A stretch of DNA of 20,565 bases from the NCBI GenBank assembly GCA_964453985.1, contig CAYVQB010000015.1, positions 1 to 20,565 of the forward strand, written 5' to 3'. Every line of letters starts with the position of its first letter. The first letter of the stretch is position 1. A program made the translations under genes and the position numbers. The stretch is from CAYVQB01 sp964453985 (GTDB taxonomy: Bacteria; Babelota; Babeliae; Babelales; UASB340). Under the pieces are notes generated by a model that did no database searches, was not told where the DNA came from, and saw only the letters and a program-made list of their open reading frames with translations. Positions 6,254 through 14,927 of this stretch are shown in pieces.

Positions 6254-8701
6254 TTAAATTACTAAGTTCATAACCAATTTATCATCTGTTTTTTCTAAGT
6301 TAGAACTCTCTAACTTTTTATTTAAGAAGTTTATCTCTTTTGCTTTTGTAATACCAGCCATAAGCTGTTGTTCTTCTTTTATTTTTTCTAAAACATCTTT
6401 ATCTTCAGAATAAATATTCAAGCTTTCAAGTTCAACTTTTAATGATAGTTGATTCTCTGTTTTAATCTTTCTGCAAGAACTTATAATTTGTATAATTTGA
6501 TCAATAAGGCTGGCACTTGATGCAAAATTAAAATCATAATTTTTAGCATCAAGTTTGGTTACATGTATGCTAAGTATATCTTTTTTATCTTTATAAAAAG
6601 CCTGATACAAGCTCTCTGTAATATGTGGCAATATTGGAGCAAACAATTGCAATATTCCAAACCCAATATTATATAGAGTGAACCTTGTGTTCTCTATTAC
6701 TTCTTTTGAATATTGTTCAGGATTAAAAATTTGGTCTTTAATAAGCTCTAAATAATTATCACAGAAATTATTCCAGAAGAACCTTTCAGCCGTTTCTAGA
6801 GCAAGTGTATAATCGTATTTTTCAAAATATGAGAGATAAACTTTTACGGTGTTACTAAATTTATCTAGAAGCCATTTATTTAAGTTATCTAGATTATTTT
6901 GGTCTATATCAGTTGGTGTGTAATTTTCTATATGCTCTTTGCAGAATCTAAAAGCATTCCATAATTTTGTGGTAAGCTTTTGTCCTATTTTTAATTGATT
7001 TGGGCTAAATGCAGTATCTGTTCCAAGTTTGCCATTGGCTGTCCAATATCTTATAACGTCTGCTGGAAATTCTTTTAACAGATCTTGTGGACCAGGAACA
7101 TTGCTCTTGCCCTTAGATTTAGAAATCTTCTCTTTGCCAGATAAGACGTGTCCAGATATAACAATTTCATTCCATGGTATTGTATTGTTGTGATAATAAG
7201 CTTTTACTATGGTATAAAATGCCCAGGTTCTTATTATGTCATGAGCCTGAGGTCTCATGCTCATAGGCATAGAAATACCAGCATTATCTTCTGGCCAGTT
7301 AACATTAATTTGTGGAGTTAGCGAAGAAGTATTCCAGGTGTCCATAATATCAGTTTCAGGTTTTAGGTTCGAGCTTGAACATTTAGGACAAACTTTACCA
7401 GGATATTCTGTTTCTTGAGGATCGATAGGCAAATCTTTTTCTTCAGCTAATATGATTTCGTTACAATCGTTACAATGCCAAAGAGGGAATGGTATTCCAT
7501 AAAAACGTTGTCTAGATATACACCAATCCCAACCTAAATTGGAAACCCAGTCTTTGTATCTAGATTTCATGAATTCAGGCTTCCAGTCGATTTTATCTGC
7601 CAAATCTAAGAATTTTTGTTTATGTTTCAAGATTTTAACAAACCATTGAGGCAGAATTAAATATTCAATCTCTTGTTTGCAGCGTTCATGAACATTAACA
7701 TTGTGCGTAATCTTTTTTTGGGAGATTAGCTTGTTTGCTTCTTTTAAAAGTTCTATGATTTTTTTTCTGGCTTCATGGAATTTTAAGCCTTCAAGTATTC
7801 CGGCTGCTTCTGTCCATTTTCCATCTTGGCCAACAACCTGAACAAATGGTAAGTTGTGAGTTTTGTGCCAATAGATATCTGTTTGATCGCCAAATGTACA
7901 GCACATAACAAGGCCAGAGCCCTTTTCTATACTTACTTTTTCATCTGGCAGTATTTTTACTTTTTTATTGAAAATAGGCGTTATAGCAAATTTGTTTTCT
8001 AAATTTTGGTACCTTGTATCTTTTGGGTTATAGAAAACAGCAACACATGCTGGTAATAGTTCCGGTCTTGTTGTTGCTATAACTAACTTTTGACCATCTT
8101 CAGTTTCAAATTCTATATCATTAAAGTTGGTAGAAACTTGTGTATCGTCTAGATCGGCCTGCGCAACAGAGGTTCTACAGGTCGTGCAATATAGTGATGG
8201 TTCGCTTTTGCGATACATCAAATCTTTTTTGTATAATTCTATAAATGATAATTGAGATATTTTTCTTACTTTGTCTGAAATTGTAGAATAGGTTTTTGTC
8301 CAATCTATAGACAGACCCATGCTTTTCCATAAAGCTTCAAATTCTTTTTCTATATTTGTAGTTTCTTGTAAGCATAGCTTAATAAAGTCAGATCGCTTTA
8401 ATAAGTGGGCCTTTGTTTTATGAGTTTTTTCTACAAATCTCTCTGTAGGAAGACCATTGTCATCAAAGCCCATAGGATAAAAAACATTAAAGCCCTGCAT
8501 TCTTTTATATCTAGCTATAATGTCTGTATGAGTATAAGAGAAGATATGGCCGGCGTGCAGGGTCCCAGAGATTGTTGGTGGTGGTGTATCTATGCTAAAT
8601 GTTTCTTGTTTGCTACTCGGGTTGAAGTTATATATTTTATTTTTTTCCCAAAGTTCTCTAGCTTCTTTTTCAAATTTTAAATGATCGTAACGTTTATCCA
8701 T
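6254..8701 (-). CDS. valS: Valyl-tRNA synthetase (short, archaeal/alphaproteobacterial-like type)
   Basis: This 815-aa class I synthetase charges tRNA-Val with valine. The HIGH motif appears as H49-A-G-H52 inside GTLHAGH, and the KMSKS motif as K525-I-S-K-S529. Two zinc-ribbon-like clusters are visible: Cys172/175, and Cys410/413 with Cys438/441. The MDTWNTSSLTP segment (453-463) and the compact length fit the archaeal-like ValRS found in Rickettsia-type bacteria; the usual bacterial enzyme is about 880-950 aa with a C-terminal coiled coil. I use the ATG at 8701 because AGAAGTGG lies just upstream; an in-frame ATG at 8749 would add 16 residues without similarity. The editing-domain region (about 200-340) is present. 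ybeY follows four bases later. Confidence 0.95.
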   Translation of the reverse strand: MDKRYDHLKFEKEARELWEKNKIYNFNPSSKQETFSIDTPPPTISGTLHAGHIFSYTHTDIIARYKRMQGFNVFYPMGFDDNGLPTERFVEKTHKTKAHLLKRSDFIKLCLQETTNIEKEFEALWKSMGLSIDWTKTYSTISDKVRKISQLSFIELYKKDLMYRKSEPSLYCTTCRTSVAQADLDDTQVSTNFNDIEFETEDGQKLVIATTRPELLPACVAVFYNPKDTRYQNLENKFAITPIFNKKVKILPDEKVSIEKGSGLVMCCTFGDQTDIYWHKTHNLPFVQVVGQDGKWTEAAGILEGLKFHEARKKIIELLKEANKLISQKKITHNVNVHERCKQEIEYLILPQWFVKILKHKQKFLDLADKIDWKPEFMKSRYKDWVSNLGWDWCISRQRFYGIPFPLWHCNDCNEIILAEEKDLPIDPQETEYPGKVCPKCSSSNLKPETDIMDTWNTSSLTPQINVNWPEDNAGISMPMSMRPQAHDIIRTWAFYTIVKAYYHNNTIPWNEIVISGHVLSGKEKISKSKGKSNVPGPQDLLKEFPADVIRYWTANGKLGTDTAFSPNQLKIGQKLTTKLWNAFRFCKEHIENYTPTDIDQNNLDNLNKWLLDKFSNTVKVYLSYFEKYDYTLALETAERFFWNNFCDNYLELIKDQIFNPEQYSKEVIENTRFTLYNIGFGILQLFAPILPHITESLYQAFYKDKKDILSIHVTKLDAKNYDFNFASSASLIDQIIQIISSCRKIKTENQLSLKVELESLNIYSEDKDVLEKIKEEQQLMAGITKAKEINFLNKKLESSNLEKTDDKLVMNLVI

Positions 8702-8765
8702 ATCCACTTCTCTAATAAGATTTATTTTGTTTAAATAAAGCCATAGCACATACTATAACCTTATA

Positions 8766-8771
8766 ATTATA
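8766..8771 (-). promoter_or_regulatory. Possible -10 element upstream of valS
   Basis: A perfect TATAAT reads on the minus strand in the gap between the upstream TPR gene and valS, about 65 bases before the chosen start. No good -35 lies at the expected distance, so this may be only chance in AT-rich DNA. It could allow valS-ybeY to be expressed apart from the two TPR genes. Confidence 0.25.
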
Positions 8772-8786
8772 ACAGAAAAATTATTT

Positions 8787-10985
8787 TTAGCTTATGGTGT
8801 TGGCAAACTCCAGGCTCTCTTGTTTTATTTGTTCAGCACTAATTTTTGGCATAACATTGAGCAGGTATTTTTTTGCCTCGTCCTTTTTTCCTACTTGTGT
8901 AAGGCAATTGGCTTTGTGTAGTGCTGCGTATGGAAAGTTATTTAAGTCTGATTCGCATTGTTCAAATAATGTGATAGCTTGTTCAGGATTTCCCGAATTT
9001 AGTAAAGTTTGGCCAAAGTTATATGCGTTTAAGTTACTTTTGTTTTGGCTATAAATTAGGCCAAAATAGTTGCTGGCTTTTTTATAATCGTGTTTTTGGT
9101 AGTTACAATTTGCTAACAGAGATATCGTATTTTTATAGTTAGGCCGATTCTTTGCTACAACTTCTAAGCTAGGTATTGCTTTATCAAGTCTTTGTAGCTG
9201 ATAGTTTATGGAGCCATGTAGATAATAAAACTCTATATCTTTTAGGTCTCCCCTATATGCCTGTTCTAAATGGTTACTTGCTAGTTCTAGGTTGTTCTGT
9301 TCTATATAGATTCTGGATAGGTTATAATGGGCCAAGCTATAGTATGGTTTTAGTTGTATAGCTGTTTTGAAGCAGGATGTTGCAGGTGCATAATTCTTGG
9401 CATGATAATGTAGCACTCCCAAATTTAGATACATTTCAGGATGCATTTCTTGCATATTTAATGCTTTGCCATAATATTGCAAAGCTATTGTTTGTTCTCC
9501 TTTTGCCTGATATTGGAAAGCCAGATTTATGACAGGTTCTGCATAATTAGGATCAAGCCTACATGCTTTTTTATATACTTTTATAGCTCTATCTGTTTGT
9601 CCCAAATCTGCTAATGCAACGGCATAGTTGTTATAAAGCCTTGCTTTGCCAGGTGTTTTTTTTGTTGCATCTTTCCAGAAGGCAAGCTCGCTACTCCATA
9701 TTAAATTTTGTTTTTGTGTTGCAACGCCAACAGCTATTATAATAAGAGCTGTTAGGGCAAACTCTTGTATTTTTATCTTTTGGGGTACAAATTTTATTAT
9801 ACCTGTTGCGAGCACTGCAATAAAGAAAAGAATTCCAAAAGATGCAAGGTAGGTTTTATAGTCACAAACAAGTTCCGTCGATGGTACTATTGATGCTCTT
9901 GGTAATACGCATGCAAAGAACCATGCGATAGAAAAACTAACAAAGTTACTTCTATTTTGTATGAATAAAAATAGACCAGAGATTAGTATTAGCATTAATG
10001 CTATAAAGGGGTATACAGCATCTGGGGCCCAAAAACTTCTCGATAAAACAAAGCCATAATCAAAAGTTATACCAAATGGCCAGAAGAACATTGTTATATA
10101 GTGTAATATTACTTTAAATTGTGAGATAAAGTACGGTTGCATTGTTATTTTGTCTGTAATTTTTTCTGTTATTGTGTTGCCTCTGTGATTTGCAAGTTCT
10201 GTTTTGGGTGCTTCTTTAATGATTCTTGTTGTTTTGATTCCAAAGTTAGAAAGTGTTCCAAAAAGAGTTACAAAAAAAATGGTATGTATCAAAATTCTTG
10301 ATAATATTTTTTTAAAGTCACCTTGAGCAATAAAAAACCAATCTATTAATAAGACTAGGAACGGTAAGACTACAATTATTTCTTTTGTGCCTGCGGCAAA
10401 ACTAGTGAATGTAAAAGATAATAAATATAAAAATGTCTTTATATATATGTTTTTTGTTAGTACCGCATAAGCAAAAGTTATTAATACAAGAAAAGAAAAT
10501 AGTGTGACTGTTCCTTCAAGACGCATTTGTGTAATATAGGTTGCTGTTTGTGTTTGAACAGGGTGCAGTAAGAACAATCCAGAAGTTATAATGCTTATTA
10601 GATAGGCGTTTTCTTTTAAAAAAGATTTTTCTTTTAAAAGATTTAAGAGTTTTAATGTTAAGAAAAAAATTAATATTCCAATGGATAGATGCAGTATAAG
10701 ATCTACTACTCTATAACCAAAAGGGTTTTCTTGCCATAATCGGTAGCTTTGGCTATTAAGCCATCTAGAGATCCATCTATTATTCTTAAAAAAATCAAAA
10801 GATAAGAATTGTGAACCATTTATAATACCAATATTTTTAGTGATCGTAGGTAGATCGTCAAAAAAAAAGCCATATATTAGTGATGGATAATAAAATATTG
10901 TTGTAATTATAGACAGTAAGAATGGTGGCAAAAGATATTGCCACCAAGAGTATTTAACATTTTGACAAGCTTTATTAATTGTCAT
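8787..10985 (-). CDS. TMTC-like GT-C membrane glycosyltransferase with C-terminal TPRs (paralogue 1)
   Basis: This 732-aa protein has about ten membrane segments in its first 430 residues, then eight tetratricopeptide repeats of about 34 residues (roughly 455-730). The first loop carries Phe-Asp-Asp (D43-D44), where GT-C glycosyltransferases of the TMTC/PMT type place their catalytic acidic pair. An HPVQTQT motif, a GTKEIIVVLP segment and a CDYKTYLAS segment correspond to conserved TMTC positions. Eukaryotic TMTCs O-mannosylate proteins; here a polyprenyl-sugar-dependent transfer to exported proteins is a reasonable inference, but substrate and sugar are unknown. GGGGA precedes the ATG. It lies 26 bases after a paralogous gene on the same strand, the product of tandem duplication. 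Confidence 0.78.
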   Translation of the reverse strand: MTINKACQNVKYSWWQYLLPPFLLSIITTIFYYPSLIYGFFFDDLPTITKNIGIINGSQFLSFDFFKNNRWISRWLNSQSYRLWQENPFGYRVVDLILHLSIGILIFFLTLKLLNLLKEKSFLKENAYLISIITSGLFLLHPVQTQTATYITQMRLEGTVTLFSFLVLITFAYAVLTKNIYIKTFLYLLSFTFTSFAAGTKEIIVVLPFLVLLIDWFFIAQGDFKKILSRILIHTIFFVTLFGTLSNFGIKTTRIIKEAPKTELANHRGNTITEKITDKITMQPYFISQFKVILHYITMFFWPFGITFDYGFVLSRSFWAPDAVYPFIALMLILISGLFLFIQNRSNFVSFSIAWFFACVLPRASIVPSTELVCDYKTYLASFGILFFIAVLATGIIKFVPQKIKIQEFALTALIIIAVGVATQKQNLIWSSELAFWKDATKKTPGKARLYNNYAVALADLGQTDRAIKVYKKACRLDPNYAEPVINLAFQYQAKGEQTIALQYYGKALNMQEMHPEMYLNLGVLHYHAKNYAPATSCFKTAIQLKPYYSLAHYNLSRIYIEQNNLELASNHLEQAYRGDLKDIEFYYLHGSINYQLQRLDKAIPSLEVVAKNRPNYKNTISLLANCNYQKHDYKKASNYFGLIYSQNKSNLNAYNFGQTLLNSGNPEQAITLFEQCESDLNNFPYAALHKANCLTQVGKKDEAKKYLLNVMPKISAEQIKQESLEFANTIS

Positions 10986-11011
10986 TGTTTACTTTCCCCA
11001 AATTATTTTAA

Positions 11012-13372
11012 TTAGGCGTTTATTTGAGCCTCTGTTGTGTTTTCAGCGCTAGACATTTTGTTCAAGTATCCTTTGAGCTCACTCATCTTTATACTATTAT
11101 TATTAGCGTTTAGTTTTTCTTGCATATCAAGCCTTACCAGTTCCTGTTTTGCAGCACTTTTGAAATCTTCAGGCGCTTGTGAAGCAACTATATCGTTTAA
11201 ATAATTTTTTGCTTCATCATATTTTTTTAATTGTTCAAAGCAGTTAGTGATTCTGAAGTGAGCTTGAGCTAATGTTTGTGGAAGCGTTGTAACTTTTTTA
11301 AAGAGTTCTAATGCTTCTTCAAAATTATTTTTTGAAAATAAAACCTCGCCCAGGTTAAATAAGTATTTTGGTTCTAATGGATTATCTAGAGTTAGCTTTT
11401 TATATATATTTTCTGCTTTGTCATATTCTTTTGTCATAAAATATGAGTTTGCAAGGTTGAATAGAACTTGGGGATTTGTAAGTCCTTTTTTAATGATGGT
11501 CTCAAAAGCAGTAACAGCTTCATCAAATTTCTTTAATCTTATACTCATTTGACCTAGGGTGAAGAATCCTTCAGGAGTGTCTAAATCTCCTTGCGTTGCC
11601 TTCTTGAAGTATTGCCATGCGGTTGCGTCATCTTTCTTTTCTACATATAGTCTGCCTAAATTATAGAAAGCTTTGCCGTAGTAAGGTCTTAGTTCTATCG
11701 CATGGTTTAATGCTTTTTCAGCATCAACATAATTTTGTTTTTTTAGTAAGAGGGTGCCTATATTGTTATAGGCTTCTGGATAGTTTGGATGAATATTTAT
11801 TGCGCCTTTAAATGCTGCAATACCTTTATCGATTTCGTTTTTCATAGAATAGGCTACACCTATATTGCTGTATGGGTCTGCATAGTGTGCATCTAGCTGG
11901 ATGGCGCGTTTGTAATGGTCTATTGCACTATCTACTACCCCTTCTTCGCATAAGGCTACACCTAGGTTATTATGTCCGCGAGCTTTTAATGGTGATTTAT
12001 CAACTATATCTTGCCAGAAAGCAGAAGAAGAGCCCCAGACTTTATTTCTAGAGAGGGCACTATACCCAATTGGTAGAATCAAAATTAACAAAAATGCTAA
12101 TTGCTGATTATACATATTAATGGGAAGAATATGTTTAATATTAGTTACATGACTTATTGCGAGTTTCAATAGATAAACGAATAGTGTCCCTAATATAAAC
12201 ATTATACCGGCTGAAGCTAGATAGGTTTTATAGTCACAAAGAAGTTCTGGAGATGGAATGATACTTGTTCTTGGTGCTACGGAAATTAAAAACCAGAAAA
12301 GTCCAAATGCAAAAAATGTAAATTTTCTTTTTACTAAGCTATAGATAGCTGCTGCAAACATTCCTAATACAGCCAAAAAAGGGAAAAAAGAATCTGCATC
12401 AAAGAAGCTATCACAAAGTTTCCAGTCATATTCTACGCATATATTAAATGGCCAGACAAACATTGTGATATAGTGCAATAAAACTTTAAATTGTGAAATT
12501 AAAAAATGTGGTGCGGTGATCATATCATATGCATTGTGGGTTATAATATTACCCCTATTATTGCCAGTGGTTAAACTTAGAGATATAGCTTGTTTGAAGA
12601 AATTGAAGTCTATATATCTAAATAATATAACTGTAAAAATAGAGGCAAAACCCATGTACCAGTAAAAGCGTTTTTTAAAATTAGTCCATTTGCTTTGTGA
12701 GATAAAGAACCAGTCTACCAAGATTATAAGAAATGGTGTTACAACAATAATTTCTTTTGTTCCGCAAGAAAGGATTGCTACAAGCATGCTTAAAGATAGC
12801 AATGAAATTCTGTATGCAAGATTCTGGGTTTTGAATGCTTTTGCAAAAAGCAAAATAGTTGTAAGTATAAACAGGGTCGCCAAGCCTTCTAGTCTTGCTT
12901 GAATTACGTAAGAGATTGTTTGGGTTTGTACTGGATGCAGTAAAAATAAGCCCGCTGTAGCAAATGCTATAAACAGTGCATTGCTATGTAAAAATGATTT
13001 TTTATTTAAAAAGCGACACAAATCTAGGACTAAATAAAATAAGGCTAGTCCCGATAATATATGTATTATCAAATTAAAACTACGGTAATAAAATGGATCA
13101 AAAAGCCCAATTCTATAATTAATATTATTCAACCAGTCGCTCATCCATCTGGAGTGAGAGTGCCAGCGCTCTAGGGGTTTGTCCATACGAATAACAAATT
13201 TTTTGGTGATATTTGCTATATCATCAAACTGAAATGGGTATTTTAATGAAGGATAGTAAAATAGTGTTGTTAAAAAAGTTAAAATCGCAGGGGGTATAAT
13301 TTTTTGTAATAGAGTTAGTTTTTCAATAGAATTATTAGAACTTTTAGAACCTTTGGATGTAGTTCTGGCCAT
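11012..13372 (-). CDS. TMTC-like GT-C membrane glycosyltransferase with C-terminal TPRs (paralogue 2)
   Basis: This 786-aa protein has the same plan as its downstream neighbour: a polytopic region of about ten helices, then eight TPRs (about 480-755) in the canonical NNLGVAL / A-x-x-x-Y-x-x-A-I-x-L pattern. The acidic pair in the first loop is D50-D51; HPVQTQT, GTKEIIVV and LLCDYKTYLAS are kept. It has an extra Ser/Lys-rich N-terminal tail of about 20 residues before the first helix and a polar C-terminal tail rich in Asn, Ala and Thr. Its TPRs match the consensus better than those of paralogue 1. AGGGAG lies about eight bases before the ATG. It is the first gene of the minus-strand block, so its promoter should lie in 13373-13535. 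Glycosyltransferase activity is inferred. Confidence 0.78.
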   Translation of the reverse strand: MARTTSKGSKSSNNSIEKLTLLQKIIPPAILTFLTTLFYYPSLKYPFQFDDIANITKKFVIRMDKPLERWHSHSRWMSDWLNNINYRIGLFDPFYYRSFNLIIHILSGLALFYLVLDLCRFLNKKSFLHSNALFIAFATAGLFLLHPVQTQTISYVIQARLEGLATLFILTTILLFAKAFKTQNLAYRISLLSLSMLVAILSCGTKEIIVVTPFLIILVDWFFISQSKWTNFKKRFYWYMGFASIFTVILFRYIDFNFFKQAISLSLTTGNNRGNIITHNAYDMITAPHFLISQFKVLLHYITMFVWPFNICVEYDWKLCDSFFDADSFFPFLAVLGMFAAAIYSLVKRKFTFFAFGLFWFLISVAPRTSIIPSPELLCDYKTYLASAGIMFILGTLFVYLLKLAISHVTNIKHILPINMYNQQLAFLLILILPIGYSALSRNKVWGSSSAFWQDIVDKSPLKARGHNNLGVALCEEGVVDSAIDHYKRAIQLDAHYADPYSNIGVAYSMKNEIDKGIAAFKGAINIHPNYPEAYNNIGTLLLKKQNYVDAEKALNHAIELRPYYGKAFYNLGRLYVEKKDDATAWQYFKKATQGDLDTPEGFFTLGQMSIRLKKFDEAVTAFETIIKKGLTNPQVLFNLANSYFMTKEYDKAENIYKKLTLDNPLEPKYLFNLGEVLFSKNNFEEALELFKKVTTLPQTLAQAHFRITNCFEQLKKYDEAKNYLNDIVASQAPEDFKSAAKQELVRLDMQEKLNANNNSIKMSELKGYLNKMSSAENTTEAQINA

Positions 13373-13460
13373 AACTTTTCTCCCTTTCTCTTTTGATTAG
13401 TAACATTACTTAAAGAGTTTATTACAAAATAAAAATAAGTGAACCTGTTAGTCGTGTGTA

Positions 13461-13490
13461 TTGCTAATTATTTGTAAAAACTGTTATTAT
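13461..13490 (+). promoter_or_regulatory. Putative promoter of the M50 pair and tyrS
   Basis: TTGCTA (13461-13466) and TATTAT (13485-13490) are separated by 18 bases, about 45 bases upstream of the first M50 gene, in the only sizeable gap between divergent genes. The fit to the sigma-70 consensus is moderate, and several alternative AT-rich -10 hexamers overlap it. Confidence 0.4.
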
Positions 13491-13535
13491 ATATGAGTTA
13501 TTTAGTTATGTTTAAATTTTAAAAGAGAGGGTTTT

Positions 13536-14252
13536 ATGCAAAATTCTTTTGTGGATCTATTAAGTTACTTAGCTATAATATTTCCAGCTTTTTTATTGGC
13601 TTTTACTATTAGAGGTTTTTTTAAAGCTTGGGTTGCGAAACTTATGGGTGATGATACAGCGCAAGATGAAGGCTTTTTGACATTAAATCCTATAGTACAT
13701 ATAAATTTTTTTGGGTTATCTATAGGATTATTTGTTTTAGTAATAGTTGGGGGATTACTTTTAGGTGGTTTTCCTAGATCACTATTATTTATATTTTTAG
13801 TTCTTCTTGGAGTTAGATGGAAAAATCCTGTTCCAATTAATGAATCTAAATTCAAAAATTATAGCTTGGGAGTAATTTTAACAACTTTGGCTCCGTCATT
13901 TGGTAATTTTATTTTAGCTTTACTATTTTTATATGTTTTTAAATATTTTCCATTTGTCCTATTGCCAGGTTATGCGATATTGTCTTTAGGCGAACTTTTT
14001 AATGCTGTGATAGAGTTATCGATTTTCTTTGGAGTCTTAGACTTAATTCCTATTCCACCTTTTGATGGGGGACGTTTATTAGAGTTTGTTTTGCCTAAAT
14101 CTTGTCACAATGTGATTGCATGGTTACATAATTACTCTATTTATATTGTTTTGGCATTATTTGTATTGCCTGGTATCAGTAATTTATTTTTTAGATTTTT
14201 GTCTATAATATGCTTTTTTGTAAAACTAGGATTGTTATTTTTAGTTTTTTAA
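13536..14252 (+). CDS. Site-2 protease (M50) homologue without the zinc-binding motif
   Basis: This 238-aa polytopic protein aligns along its length with the next gene, an M50 metalloprotease. At the place of HExxH it reads R26-G-F-F-K30 (within FTIRGFFKAW), so both His ligands and the catalytic Glu are gone. The flanking residues are kept: MGDDTA after the helix, the LNP-x-x-H segment, and the late Pro-Pro-Phe-Asp-Gly-Gly motif with the third ligand Asp177. The protein therefore looks folded and membrane-embedded but catalytically dead. It has one extra hydrophobic segment (about 60-90). AGAGAGGG precedes the ATG at 13536. A role as a regulator or substrate-binding partner of the active copy 24 bases downstream is inference. 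Confidence 0.82.
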   Translation: MQNSFVDLLSYLAIIFPAFLLAFTIRGFFKAWVAKLMGDDTAQDEGFLTLNPIVHINFFGLSIGLFVLVIVGGLLLGGFPRSLLFIFLVLLGVRWKNPVPINESKFKNYSLGVILTTLAPSFGNFILALLFLYVFKYFPFVLLPGYAILSLGELFNAVIELSIFFGVLDLIPIPPFDGGRLLEFVLPKSCHNVIAWLHNYSIYIVLALFVLPGISNLFFRFLSIICFFVKLGLLFLVF

Positions 14253-14276
14253 GCGTTTTAATACAAGGGGTTTATA

Positions 14277-14912
14277 ATGGATAGCAAAGCAATTATTGAT
14301 TTTTTAGCAAGTGCAGCAATAATTTTTCCTGCATTTTTAATAGCCTTATCTTTTCATGAATTTGCACATGCTTTAGCAGCAACTTTATTGGGGGATGACA
14401 CAGCCAAGAAAATGGGTCGTTTAACTTTAAATCCTTTGGCTCATTTAGATCCAATGGGCACCCTTTTTTTATTACTTTTCAGGATAGGTTGGGCCAAGCC
14501 TGTTCAATTCGATATGCGAAACTTTAAGTATCCGCGATTATATTCAATCATTACAGCTTTTGCAGGTCCTTGCGCAAACTTTATCTTAGCTATTTTGTTT
14601 TTTATCTTGATAAAATATTTTCCTATTAATTATTTTTCAGTATCTGTTACAAGTACGTTTATGCAAGTTTTTGAGCTTACGGCATACATAAATGTAATGC
14701 TTGGGGTTTTTAATCTTTTGCCTATTCCACCTTTGGATGGCAGCCATTTAATAATAGCTTTGCTTTATAAAAGGTTTCCCAACGTTGTTGTTTGGCTTTA
14801 TCGATATTCTATGTTTATTCTTATATTTTTGTTTTTGATGCCTTTTAGTAGAGAATGGCTAATAAAACTTATATTCTTGGTTTATAATTTTTTAAAAAGT
14901 TTAGTCTTTTAG
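14277..14912 (+). CDS. Site-2 protease family intramembrane metalloprotease (M50)
   Basis: This 211-aa protein cleaves peptide bonds within or next to the membrane using zinc. The zinc site is complete: H27-E28-F-A-H31 in the first helix, and Asp154 in LLPIPPLDG in a later helix. The LNPLAHLDP segment and the AFAGPCANF motif are also typical of the compact bacterial S2P group lacking PDZ or CBS domains. About five or six membrane segments are predicted from hydrophobicity. The substrate is unknown; S2Ps usually release membrane-bound transcription factors or clear signal peptides. AAGGGG lies seven bases before the ATG. It is tandem with an inactive paralogue and followed by tyrS after 15 bases, so all three are likely one transcript. 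Confidence 0.9.
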   Translation: MDSKAIIDFLASAAIIFPAFLIALSFHEFAHALAATLLGDDTAKKMGRLTLNPLAHLDPMGTLFLLLFRIGWAKPVQFDMRNFKYPRLYSIITAFAGPCANFILAILFFILIKYFPINYFSVSVTSTFMQVFELTAYINVMLGVFNLLPIPPLDGSHLIIALLYKRFPNVVVWLYRYSMFILIFLFLMPFSREWLIKLIFLVYNFLKSLVF

Positions 14913-14927
14913 GTTAGAGAGAGTGTT

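Noticed and set aside
8702..8749. N-terminal extension of valS from the ATG at 8749
   Set aside because: The 16 extra residues resemble no synthetase, and a ribosome site lies right before the ATG at 8701.
8405..9054. Plus-strand frames opposite valS and the TPR gene
   Set aside because: Both are antisense to well-supported genes and have no start signals or recognisable content.
13373..13535. Possible riboswitch or leader structure in the divergent region
   Set aside because: Only AT-rich sequence with no stable stem; a simple promoter explains it.
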